A DNA stretch of 64,000 nt from Helicobacter pametensis ATCC 51478. GTDB taxonomy: Bacteria > Campylobacterota > Campylobacteria > Campylobacterales > Helicobacteraceae. The notes below the pieces were generated by a model, which saw nothing but the letters and a program-made list of their open reading frames with translations, searched no databases and had not been told where the DNA came from. The stretch is from positions 375,478 through 439,477 of the forward strand of contig NZ_KI912401.1 in the NCBI RefSeq assembly GCF_000518225.1, written 5' to 3'. Of the stretch, positions 38,367 to 46,706 are shown in pieces. A program made the translations under genes and the position numbers. The stretch's first letter is position 1, and every line of letters starts with the position of its first letter.

Positions 38367-38947
38367 ATTTGATGCAATCTCAATACAATGATGGTTTTTA
38401 TTCTCCTCAAGAACTACAGAGTATGGGGTTTGCATCTGTAGGAGACAATGTTTTGCTCTCAAGATTGGCAAGAGTTTATGGAGCTTCAAATATTTCTATT
38501 GGGAATAATGTCAGGATAGATGATTTTGTGATTTTAAGTGGAAGAATTGACATTGGAAATTTCGTGCATATAGGAGCATTTGCATCGATTACTGGTGGAA
38601 AAGCTGGAGTGACTATTGGAGATTTTTGTGGAATGAGTTCGCAATCAAAAATTTTTGCCACAAGTGATGATTTTGTCAATGGATACCTTGTGGGTCCATG
38701 TGTCCCACAAAGTTTTAGAAATATCATTGAAAAATCTGTTGTTTTGACCAAGCATTGCCACATTGGAAGTCATAGCCTAATTCTTCCAGGAAGTTTTTTT
38801 GCTCAAGGTGCATGTCTTGGTCCTATGAGTCTCAATATGGGCAGAAAACTACAAGAATGGAGTTATTACTTTGGCAATCCTGCAAAAAAAATATATGATA
38901 TTGATCATCAACAAATCCTAAAACTGGAGAAAGAGTTTTTATGCTAA
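38363..38947 (+). CDS. Left-handed beta-helix acyltransferase B
   Basis: A 194-residue paralogue of gene A. The first 77 residues are the same, and after SITG the sequences diverge (GKAGVTIGDFCGMSSQSKI, TKHCHIGSHSLILPG, YFGNPAKKIYD). It has the same hexapeptide fold and a proper short C-terminus (LEKEFLC). The different second half, which forms the acceptor and donor pocket, may confer another specificity. It overlaps the next gene by seven bases. Confidence 0.85.
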   Translation: MNLMQSQYNDGFYSPQELQSMGFASVGDNVLLSRLARVYGASNISIGNNVRIDDFVILSGRIDIGNFVHIGAFASITGGKAGVTIGDFCGMSSQSKIFATSDDFVNGYLVGPCVPQSFRNIIEKSVVLTKHCHIGSHSLILPGSFFAQGACLGPMSLNMGRKLQEWSYYFGNPAKKIYDIDHQQILKLEKEFLC

Positions 38948-40042
38948 AGCAGATTATTTTACAAACATCACCCATCCCAAGTATGCAAGATCAGATTCAC
39001 GAGATGATTCAAAGAAAGAAACCTATTTATATTTTTGGTGGTTTAGGTGATATGTCACTAGGATCCATCAATGCTAAATATCTAGAAAATCAAGGCATCG
39101 TGATCGATGGCTTTATTGCCAATCAAGCATTCATCAAAACTTCAACTTATATGGATAAACCAGTCTTTGCTATAGAAGATTATTTTATTCCGAGAGATGT
39201 CAGCATCATTATTGGTATCTCCAAATGGAAAATCGCCTATCAAGAATTACAAAAATTTAATTTTCAAAATATTTTTCTCTTTGATAGTTTTTCTGAGTCA
39301 GTGCTAGATCAAATCTCTCTTGAATACTTTTTAGGAAACTATAATGATTTTATCCAGACTTACAATATGCTTGAAGATGTCGAGTCAAAAGAATCGATGA
39401 GTGCCTATCTGCAAGGCAAAATTTTCAACAACTATGAGGCATTGGCAAATACATATGAAAAATTCTACCAAGGGGGGGGGGGGTGAGGCATATTTAAACT
39501 CAATTTTTGCATTTGGAGATTCTGAGATCATGATAGACTGCGGTGCGTTTACTGGAGATACAGCATTGAAATTTGCTCAATATTGCAAGACATATAGAAA
39601 AATCTATGCATTTGAGCCTGATCAGATCAGCTATCAAAAATTGATCAAAAACACCCAAAATCTCAATATCACTCCTTTTCAAAAGGGTGTGTCATCACGA
39701 TCAGATACCCTTTCTTTTGATATTCAGGACAGTGGTTGCTCTAATTTTAATAAAAAGGGAAAATTACAAATTCAGGTAGAAGCCATAGATAGTCTCTTAA
39801 AAATAGAAAATCAACCCATCACTTTCATCAAAATGGATATCGAAGGTAGCGAACTAGAAGCCCTAAGGGGAGCAAAGCAAACTATCCAAAAATATAAACC
39901 CAAACTTGCTATTTGTATCTATCACAGAAAAGAAGATCTAATCACTATACCTCAATACATCAAATCTCTACACCCAGACTACAAGATCTTTATCAGAAAT
40001 CATCAGCAAATTCCAGAGGATACTGTATTATATGCGTATTGA
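38941..40042 (+). CDS. Phase-variable FkbM-family methyltransferase, out of frame as sequenced
   Basis: The N-terminal part (181 residues) has a nucleotide-binding-like domain (KPIYIFGGLGDMSLGSINAK). It ends at YQGGGG and a TGA directly after G12. The C-terminal FkbM domain continues in the +1 frame: SEIMIDCGAFTGDTALKF, YAFEPDQISY, FIKMDIEGSELEALRGA. With 11 G one protein of 366 residues results. FkbM enzymes O-methylate sugars with S-adenosylmethionine. A split gene of this family (Cj1325/Cj1326) occupies a similar place in C. jejuni. Confidence 0.88.
39472..39483 (+). repeat. Homopolymer tract G12 in the FkbM methyltransferase gene
   Basis: Twelve G followed by TGA. The gene is OFF at this length and ON at 11 or 14. 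Confidence 0.92.
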
Positions 40043-40065
40043 TCTACTAAGAATAAGGCTTTAGA

Positions 40066-41070
40066 ATGTCTATATTAATTATTGCTGAGGCTGGGGTTAA
40101 TCACAATGGAGATATTGGATTGGCCAAGAAACTAATCGAGGTTGCAAAAGATTCTGGTGCAGATATTGTGAAATTCCAAACAGGAAAACCAGAAAATGTC
40201 ATCAGTAAGTTTGCACCAAAAGCACAATATCAGATTGAAAATACTGGAGACAAAATAGAAAGTCAACTAGAAATGGTCAAAAAACTCGCACTTCAAGACA
40301 GTGATTGGCCAGTACTGATCTCTCACTGTCAAAAAATAGGTATCGAATTTCTCTCTACCCCATTTGATTTTGAGAGTATCAGACTCCTAGATAGTCTCGG
40401 TATGCAGATTTTCAAAATCCCTAGTGGTGAGATCACCAACCTCCCCTATCTTAGGATGATCGGAAAACTAAAGAAACAAGTGATTCTATCCACGGGCATG
40501 TCAAACCTTGGAGAAATAGAAACAGCTATTTCAATCCTCACTCAAGCTGGAACAAAGCGAGAAAACATCACCATCTTACATTGCAATACCGAATACCCCA
40601 CTCCGATGAAGGATGTCAATCTTAAGGCCATGCAAACAATTGCCAATGCTTTCCATCTACCTGTAGGCTACTCTGATCATACAGAAGGGATTCACATCCC
40701 AATCGCAGCTGTGGCTATGGGAGCGCAAGTCATTGAGAAGCATTTCACACTTGATAAAACTATGGAGGGTCCAGATCACAAAGCAAGTTTAGAACCGCAT
40801 GAGCTCAAAGAAATGGTGAAATGTATCCGCGAGATCGAGAATGCACTCGGAAATGGAATCAAACGAGAAAGTGAAAGTGAAAAGAAAAATAAACCTATCG
40901 CTAGAAAATCGATTGTAGCCAATAAACCCATCAAAGCAGGAGAAATTTTCAGCGAAGACAATCTCTATGTCAAGCGTCCAGCCAATGGATTATCACCGAT
41001 GGAATGGGATAATGTCATAGGTAAGGTTGCAAAAAAGAATTTTGCAGAAGATGAGTGTATTGAGTTGTGA
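40066..41070 (+). CDS. legI: Legionaminic acid synthase (NeuB family)
   Basis: A 334-residue NeuB-type synthase. The N-terminal TIM barrel has IIAEAGVNHNGDIGLAKKL, VKFQTGKPENV, ILSTGMSNLGEIE, LHCNTEYPTP and GYSDHTEGIHI, and a C-terminal antifreeze-like SAF domain covers about 280-334. LegI condenses the 2,4-diacetamido-mannose derivative made by LegG with phosphoenolpyruvate to give the nonulosonic acid. Its place before a NeuC-type gene matches Cj1327-Cj1328. Assignment to Leg over Neu rests on the linked legB/legC/ptm genes. Confidence 0.9.
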   Translation: MSILIIAEAGVNHNGDIGLAKKLIEVAKDSGADIVKFQTGKPENVISKFAPKAQYQIENTGDKIESQLEMVKKLALQDSDWPVLISHCQKIGIEFLSTPFDFESIRLLDSLGMQIFKIPSGEITNLPYLRMIGKLKKQVILSTGMSNLGEIETAISILTQAGTKRENITILHCNTEYPTPMKDVNLKAMQTIANAFHLPVGYSDHTEGIHIPIAAVAMGAQVIEKHFTLDKTMEGPDHKASLEPHELKEMVKCIREIENALGNGIKRESESEKKNKPIARKSIVANKPIKAGEIFSEDNLYVKRPANGLSPMEWDNVIGKVAKKNFAEDECIEL

Positions 41071-41849
41071 AAAAAATTGAAATACTACATATTGATACGT
41101 CAAGTGAACTCATCAATTTTCAACAAGAGATTTTTCAACTCTTTTTTCAGTGTTTTGGTTTTAAATTTAAATCTTCACTATGGGAATGGGCCTATCTCAA
41201 GAATCCATTAGGCAATGCTTTGGTAAATCTTGCTTTTCTAAATCAAGAACTCGTTGGTCATTATGCTTTTATTCCTATAAAAACAACAAAATACAAAGTT
41301 CTCCTCTCAATCACTACAATGGTGGCACCACATGCGCGGAAAAATAATACTTTTTTTGACTTAGCCATACAATCATATCATTATGCACAAAGCAAGGGGT
41401 TTGATATTATTATCGGTTTTCCCAATCTCAAATCTGCGATTATTCATGAAAAAATTTTAGATTGGCACATTAAACAAACATATATTGCACAATGCTCAGC
41501 AGATATTATAAATGATTATTCACAAGAAATTTTTTCTACCGAGGATCAGACATGTAAACTAAAGATTGATAACGAATTTCTAAAATGGAGACTCTCCAAA
41601 CCAAATACCTTTTACAAAAAAGATCAACTTAATATTTATAAATATTTTCAGACACGAGAAATTGATTTACTAACCATAAGATCAAAATTATCGCTGTCTC
41701 CATTTCGCAATAATCAAATTAATTTTCTGACACAATCACCTATTTTTTCTCAATATAAAAAATTTGATTACCCATTTGCCTACAAAAACCTTCAAGACAA
41801 TTCAAATAAAAAATTTCATCTTGAGCTTTTAATGTCGGATATTTTCTAA
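41067..41849 (+). CDS. GNAT-like acyltransferase
   Basis: A 260-residue protein that resembles GNAT N-acetyltransferases in its centre (ELVGHYAFIPIKT, TTMVAPHARKNNTFFDLAIQS, IIGFPNLKSAIIHEKI). It starts with GTG overlapping the legI stop and ends one base into the next gene. It may be the N-acetyltransferase (LegH role) that acetylates the 4-amino sugar. The gene is clearly AT-rich compared with the flanks: two 60-base rows I counted had 30-32% G+C. Confidence 0.6.
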   Translation: MKKIEILHIDTSSELINFQQEIFQLFFQCFGFKFKSSLWEWAYLKNPLGNALVNLAFLNQELVGHYAFIPIKTTKYKVLLSITTMVAPHARKNNTFFDLAIQSYHYAQSKGFDIIIGFPNLKSAIIHEKILDWHIKQTYIAQCSADIINDYSQEIFSTEDQTCKLKIDNEFLKWRLSKPNTFYKKDQLNIYKYFQTREIDLLTIRSKLSLSPFRNNQINFLTQSPIFSQYKKFDYPFAYKNLQDNSNKKFHLELLMSDIF

Positions 41850-43723
41850 TGAAAATTATTGGTTTTAGTTCAATTCGGTCTGATTACGACATTATGAGTT
41901 CATTATATAGAATGATGACTAAAGACAACAGTATTGATTTTAGAATAGTTGTAAGTGGAGCACATATTTCGGATCAATATGGGAATAGTATTTCTGAAAT
42001 TGAAAAAGATGGTATCAATATACTTGCAAAAGTCAATACACTACACGATATACAAAAAAATACATCACGCATAAAAAGTTCAGCAAGACTCTTGCTTGAG
42101 ATTGTAGACATTATCAATGATTTTCATCCAGATTTTCTTATTTACGCTGGAGACAGAGAAGATGTTCTTATATACGCGATGATTGGTGCTTACTTAAACA
42201 TACCAACGATTCACTTTTATGCTGGAGATCACGGAATCGATGGTTATGTAGATAATCCTATTCGTCATGCAACATCTAAGCTTTCTACCTTTTGCTTTGT
42301 TTCACTAAAAGAACACAAAAATCGCTTAATTGCTATGGGTGAAAATGCTCAAAGAATCCATGTAATTGGGAATATCTCCCTAGATAACTTTATTCATTTT
42401 AATCCCTTTTCTAAAAATAAAATTTTTAGTCTACTTAATGTCCCAATCCATGACAAATTTGCACTTCTTATCTTCCATCCTATAACAAGCGAAATTCAAG
42501 ATATAGACAACATCTTCAAGAACATACTTTGTGCCTTAAAACAAAAAAAAATCTTCACTTTTGTAAGCAGTCCCAATACGGACTACGGTAGTCACAAACT
42601 ACTTTCGATAATCGCGCAATATCAACATGATTGCAAATCTTTTTTCTTCTACAAAAACCTAGATCGTAATATATTTTTATCAATCTACAAAAATTCATTA
42701 TTTATTATTGGCAATAGTAGTTCTGGTATTTGCGAATCTGCATCTATTCCGATTCCTGCAATAAATGTAGGAATGCGTCAACTCGGTAGACAAGCAAACA
42801 GAAATGTTATTTTTTGTGGAACAAGCATGCAAGAAATTCTCTCTGCAATTCAAACTGCTTGCTCTTCAAACTTTCTTGATTCGATAAAAAAAATTACAAA
42901 TTGTTACGGATCAGGCAATTCTGCACAAAAAGCTTTTAATATTATTAAACAACTAAATCCAAAACCCCTCCTTGCCAAAAAAGAAGATCCGTATATTAAA
43001 CCAAAACAACAAGTTCTTATTATCTCTACTCACCCCGATGATGAAACATTGGGAGCGGGTGGGACTATTCTTAGACATATTGCACAGGGTGATGATGTGC
43101 ATTGCGTATTTTGCACAGATATCTTAGAAGAAGAAGGATTTTCACAAGAAACCATTTCTACAAGAGAACAAGAAATCATTCAAATGTCTCAAGCCTATGG
43201 CTTCACATCCACTCATCGCTTGGGACTAAAGACGATGCGAGTAGATGAATACAGCAAAAGTGAATTGATCAAAAGATTCTCTAAAATTTTCCAAGAAATC
43301 CAGCCCAATATAGTCTATCTCCCTTTTTGCCATGATGTCCACAGTGATCATCGCTGCATCTTTGAAGCTGCTTTCTCTTGTACAAAATCATTTCGATACC
43401 CCAGTGTCCAACGAGTCTTGATGATGGAAACACTAAGTGAAACCGAGTTCGCCCCAAATCTTTCGCATACAAGCTTTATCCCCAATGTATTTGTAGATAT
43501 CACAGAATTTATCGAAAAAAAATGTGAGATTATGCAAATCTACAAAAGCGAGATCGCCCCTCCACCCTTCCCCAGATCGATCGAAAATATCAAAGCTCTA
43601 GCACTTTATAGAGGAAGCACAATGGGAGATATTTCAAATAATGCATATGGGGGGGGGGGATTAGGTGAACAAAACTCTCCAAAATATGCAGAAAGCTTCA
43701 TGCTTCTCAAAGAAAAATGGTAA
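41849..43723 (+). CDS. NeuC-like sugar epimerase fused to a PIG-L/LmbE deacetylase
   Basis: The 624-residue protein has two parts. Residues 1-375 are a hydrolysing UDP-GlcNAc 2-epimerase-like domain (YAGDREDVLIYA, GNSSSGICESASI) diverged from LegG: its GGERTEG is replaced by AGDHGIDG. Residues 388-624 are a PIG-L domain with the zinc motif HPDDE (His395) and CHDVHSDH. PIG-L enzymes remove N-acetyl from sugars. A G11 tract 75 bases before the stop keeps the normal ending (PKYAESFMLLKEKW) in frame, so it is ON. I infer epimerisation plus de-N-acetylation of one sugar intermediate, allowing another acyl group to be installed. Confidence 0.8.
   Translation: MKIIGFSSIRSDYDIMSSLYRMMTKDNSIDFRIVVSGAHISDQYGNSISEIEKDGINILAKVNTLHDIQKNTSRIKSSARLLLEIVDIINDFHPDFLIYAGDREDVLIYAMIGAYLNIPTIHFYAGDHGIDGYVDNPIRHATSKLSTFCFVSLKEHKNRLIAMGENAQRIHVIGNISLDNFIHFNPFSKNKIFSLLNVPIHDKFALLIFHPITSEIQDIDNIFKNILCALKQKKIFTFVSSPNTDYGSHKLLSIIAQYQHDCKSFFFYKNLDRNIFLSIYKNSLFIIGNSSSGICESASIPIPAINVGMRQLGRQANRNVIFCGTSMQEILSAIQTACSSNFLDSIKKITNCYGSGNSAQKAFNIIKQLNPKPLLAKKEDPYIKPKQQVLIISTHPDDETLGAGGTILRHIAQGDDVHCVFCTDILEEEGFSQETISTREQEIIQMSQAYGFTSTHRLGLKTMRVDEYSKSELIKRFSKIFQEIQPNIVYLPFCHDVHSDHRCIFEAAFSCTKSFRYPSVQRVLMMETLSETEFAPNLSHTSFIPNVFVDITEFIEKKCEIMQIYKSEIAPPPFPRSIENIKALALYRGSTMGDISNNAYGGGGLGEQNSPKYAESFMLLKEKW
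43649..43659 (+). repeat. Homopolymer tract G11 at the NeuC/PIG-L end and legG start
   Basis: Eleven G, in frame for the deacetylase. The tract ends five bases before the GTG of legG and could serve as its Shine-Dalgarno sequence. At 10 G the upstream frame stops at TAG just before that GTG. Confidence 0.9.
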
Positions 43724-44882
43724 AAAAATCTGCATTATCACAGGAACTCGTGCTGAATGGGGGCTTTTAGAACCACTTGCAAGAGAAATCAATTCTGATC
43801 CCGATCTCAAACTACAACTCATCGCTACGGGGATGCATTTAAGTCCAGAGTTTGGATTAACCTATCAAGAGATTGAAAAAGAATTTAGAATTGATAAAAA
43901 AATAGAAATTTTACTAAGTGCTGATACTCCTACATCACTATGCAAAAGCATGGGATTGGCACAGATTCTTATTGCTGATGCATATACTGAACTCTCTCCA
44001 GATATTGTTGTAGTACTTGGTGATCGCTATGAGATCTTTGCTTGTGTCGCAAGTGCAATGATATGCAGAATCCCTGTAGCACATATCGCTGGTGGTGAAA
44101 GAACTGAGGGAGCATTCGATGAGGCCATAAGACATTCTATAACCAAAATGAGCATCTTGCACTTTACTAGCACCGAGGAATATCGCAACCGTATCATTCA
44201 ACTTGGCGAACATCCTTCTAGGGTTTTTAATGTCGGTGGATTTGGAATTGACAATATTAAATCTCTCCCCCTACTCTCAAAAGAAAAACTACAGAAAGAG
44301 CTTAATTTTGAATTTCAAGACCATAATTTTCTTATCACTTTTCATCCTGTTACACTTGAGAATTCCACAGCACAGCAGCAATTCACAGAACTCTTAAAAG
44401 CATTGAAAAGATTTGCAAAAGACAAGAAGGTAGGGATGATTTTTACCAAAGCAAATTCTGATACAGATGGAAGAATTATTAATCAAATGATTGATGAATT
44501 TGTATCCAAACATCCCCATACAATTAGTTTCACTTCTATGGGACAATTACGATATTTAAGCACGATGCAATATGTCAGTGCAGTTGTAGGCAATAGCTCT
44601 AGTGGACTTGCAGAAGCACCAGCCTTTAAGATTGGGACAATCAATATCGGGGATAGACAAAAGGGTAGAATCAAAGCCTCAAGTGTCATTGACTGCTTAC
44701 CAAATCAAATAGATATTCTAAGAGCATTTGACAAGCTTTTTTCTACAACATTTCAAGCAAGTCTCCCCAATACTATCAATCCTTACGGTGAAGGAGGAAG
44801 TGCAAAAGAGACAAAAGAGATTCTTAAAAACATCAAACTTGAGGGAATACTTAAGAAAGAGTTTTGGGATATAAAATTTTAA
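43665..44882 (+). CDS. legG: LegG-type hydrolysing nucleotide-sugar 2-epimerase
   Basis: A NeuC-family enzyme with ICIITGTRAEWGLLEPL, VVVLGDRYEIFA, HIAGGERTEGAFDEAIRHS and VVGNSSSGLAEA, all canonical. LegG removes the nucleotide and inverts C2 to give the 2,4-diacetamido-6-deoxymannose for LegI. The family start would be near KKICIITG. The only in-frame starts are GTG at 43665 (poly-G as ribosome site) or ATG at 43686, giving a leader of up to 20 residues. It overlaps the preceding gene by 59 bases. Two NeuC-type enzymes next to each other is unusual. Confidence 0.88.
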   Translation: MNKTLQNMQKASCFSKKNGKKICIITGTRAEWGLLEPLAREINSDPDLKLQLIATGMHLSPEFGLTYQEIEKEFRIDKKIEILLSADTPTSLCKSMGLAQILIADAYTELSPDIVVVLGDRYEIFACVASAMICRIPVAHIAGGERTEGAFDEAIRHSITKMSILHFTSTEEYRNRIIQLGEHPSRVFNVGGFGIDNIKSLPLLSKEKLQKELNFEFQDHNFLITFHPVTLENSTAQQQFTELLKALKRFAKDKKVGMIFTKANSDTDGRIINQMIDEFVSKHPHTISFTSMGQLRYLSTMQYVSAVVGNSSSGLAEAPAFKIGTINIGDRQKGRIKASSVIDCLPNQIDILRAFDKLFSTTFQASLPNTINPYGEGGSAKETKEILKNIKLEGILKKEFWDIKF

Positions 44883-44935
44883 TTTTCTATTTTTCAAGAT
44901 AGAATCTCTCTTATCTTAAAAGCAGGAACTGAATT

Positions 44936-45979
44936 TTGCAAGATATTCAAAAGATTACAATCTCAATCAATAGCACTATTGCGAGTGCTATTCGTCTATT
45001 TGGATCACATGATGGATTACGATTGCTCATCGTCAAAGATCAGAATAATAAATTTGTCGGAATCATTACAGATCCTGATATCAGAAAGGGATTGCTCAAA
45101 GGATTAAGACTAGAGGATAATATCGCCCCCATCATCAATCGATCTCCAATTATTGCAAATATTCATACACCAAAGAATGAATTATTGCTTCTGGCAAGTC
45201 AACACAATATTCACGAGATTCCACTCACAGATGATCGTGGTGAAATTCAAGAAATTGTATCTATATCCTCCTTGATCAAACCTACATTTTATTCCAATCC
45301 AGTTGTTATTATGGCAGGAGGTTTGGGTACTCGACTCCGTCCATTGACAGATACATTGCCCAAGCCTATGCTCAAAGTTGGAAACAGGCCTATCCTTCAA
45401 ATCATCCTAGAAAGATTTTGTCAGCAGGGGTTCAAAAATATTTATCTCTGTGTCAATTACAAATCACACATCATTGAAGAATATTTTCAAGATGGAACAA
45501 AATATGGTCTAAATATTACCTACATCAAAGAAGAAAAAAGAATGGGAACAGCTGGGGCACTTAGCCTTATTCCCAATCTCGCAGAAGACTTTATTGTTAT
45601 GAATGGAGATATTCTCACAGATATTGATTTTACAAAAATGCTTAATTTTCATAGAAACCATCACTCAGACGCAACAATGGGCATACGAAAATATACAACT
45701 CAAATCCCATATGGCGTAGTAACAACAAAACAAAATCAAATTATTTCCATAGAAGAAAAACCTCAACTTTCTTTTAATGTTAGCGCAGGGGTCTATATAT
45801 TTAGTCCAAAGATCCTGCCATTGATCCCGCCATATCAATTTTACGATATGCCCACACTCTTTGAAAGTCTACTTGCAAAAAAAGGTTACAATACCCTTTC
45901 TTATCTTATCGAGGATTACTGGATCGATATAGGACGCAAAGAAGAATACGATAGAGCAAATAGCGAAATAGAGGAGTAG
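44936..45979 (+). CDS. ptmE: PtmE-type sugar-1-phosphate guanylyltransferase with CBS pair
   Basis: The 347-residue protein joins an N-terminal CBS pair (residues 1-118, FVGIITDPDIRKGLLKG) to a nucleotidyltransferase (VIMAGGLGTRLRPLTD, KPMLKVGNRPI, VMNGDILTDID). This is the domain order of C. jejuni PtmE (Cj1329), which makes GDP-glucosamine for the GDP-linked legionaminic acid pathway. It starts with TTG. Its presence indicates that this organism also uses GDP-GlcNAc, not the UDP sugar, at the LegB step. Confidence 0.83.
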   Translation: MQDIQKITISINSTIASAIRLFGSHDGLRLLIVKDQNNKFVGIITDPDIRKGLLKGLRLEDNIAPIINRSPIIANIHTPKNELLLLASQHNIHEIPLTDDRGEIQEIVSISSLIKPTFYSNPVVIMAGGLGTRLRPLTDTLPKPMLKVGNRPILQIILERFCQQGFKNIYLCVNYKSHIIEEYFQDGTKYGLNITYIKEEKRMGTAGALSLIPNLAEDFIVMNGDILTDIDFTKMLNFHRNHHSDATMGIRKYTTQIPYGVVTTKQNQIISIEEKPQLSFNVSAGVYIFSPKILPLIPPYQFYDMPTLFESLLAKKGYNTLSYLIEDYWIDIGRKEEYDRANSEIEE

Positions 45980-45981
45980 AG

Positions 45982-46704
45982 GTGTATCAAAACAAAAGTT
46001 TTTTAGCCATTATTCCTGCAAGAAGTGGCAGCAAAGGGTTACCCGATAAAAACATCAAGGATCTGTGCGGGCATCCATTGATGGCATGGTCAATCAAGGC
46101 TGGTCTAGGTTCAAAGTATATTGACAGAGTTGTCGTATCGACAGATTCTCAAGAATATGCAGACATTGCGAAATCATATGGGGCAGAAGCTCCATTCCTT
46201 CGTCCAAAAGAACTAAGTTTAGATACAAGCACCACTTTTGATAGTATCAAACACACTATTGATTTTTACCAAAATGAGCTCAATCAAATATTTGATTATA
46301 TTGTTTTGCTTGAACCAACAAGTCCACTCAGAGAAACAGAAGATATTGACAATGCGATCATAACGCTCATATCAAATCAAAAAGCAAGCTCTCTCGTCAG
46401 TGTTTGCAAAAGCGAATCTCAAAATCCCGCTTTTTTAGTTAGATTAACAAATCACTCCCAACTCATAGAGGGATACATCAACAAAAGTTTTACTCCTATA
46501 CGAAGACAAGATATTGAGGATTTTTATTTTTTTGATGGAACAATCTATGTCAGCGAAACCAACTCACTTTTACAACATCAAAATTTCTATCACAAAAATA
46601 CAATGGGATATGTTGTCCCAAAATGGAAAAGCTTAGAAGTTGATGATGAGGATGATTTTTTGATGATTGAAGCTATGATGAAAAAATACATTATCAAGGA
46701 GTAA
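45982..46704 (+). CDS. legF: CMP-legionaminic acid synthetase
   Basis: A 240-residue CMP-nonulosonate synthetase (PtmB/NeuA family) with AIIPARSGSKGLPDKNI, VVVSTDSQEYADIA, ARPKEL-like FLRPKELSLD and LLEPTSPLRETEDI. It activates legionaminic acid with CTP so that Maf-type enzymes or other transferases can use it. The start is GTG, two bases after ptmE. Specificity for legionaminic acid is inferred from context. Confidence 0.87.
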   Translation: MYQNKSFLAIIPARSGSKGLPDKNIKDLCGHPLMAWSIKAGLGSKYIDRVVVSTDSQEYADIAKSYGAEAPFLRPKELSLDTSTTFDSIKHTIDFYQNELNQIFDYIVLLEPTSPLRETEDIDNAIITLISNQKASSLVSVCKSESQNPAFLVRLTNHSQLIEGYINKSFTPIRRQDIEDFYFFDGTIYVSETNSLLQHQNFYHKNTMGYVVPKWKSLEVDDEDDFLMIEAMMKKYIIKE

Positions 46705-46706
46705 AA

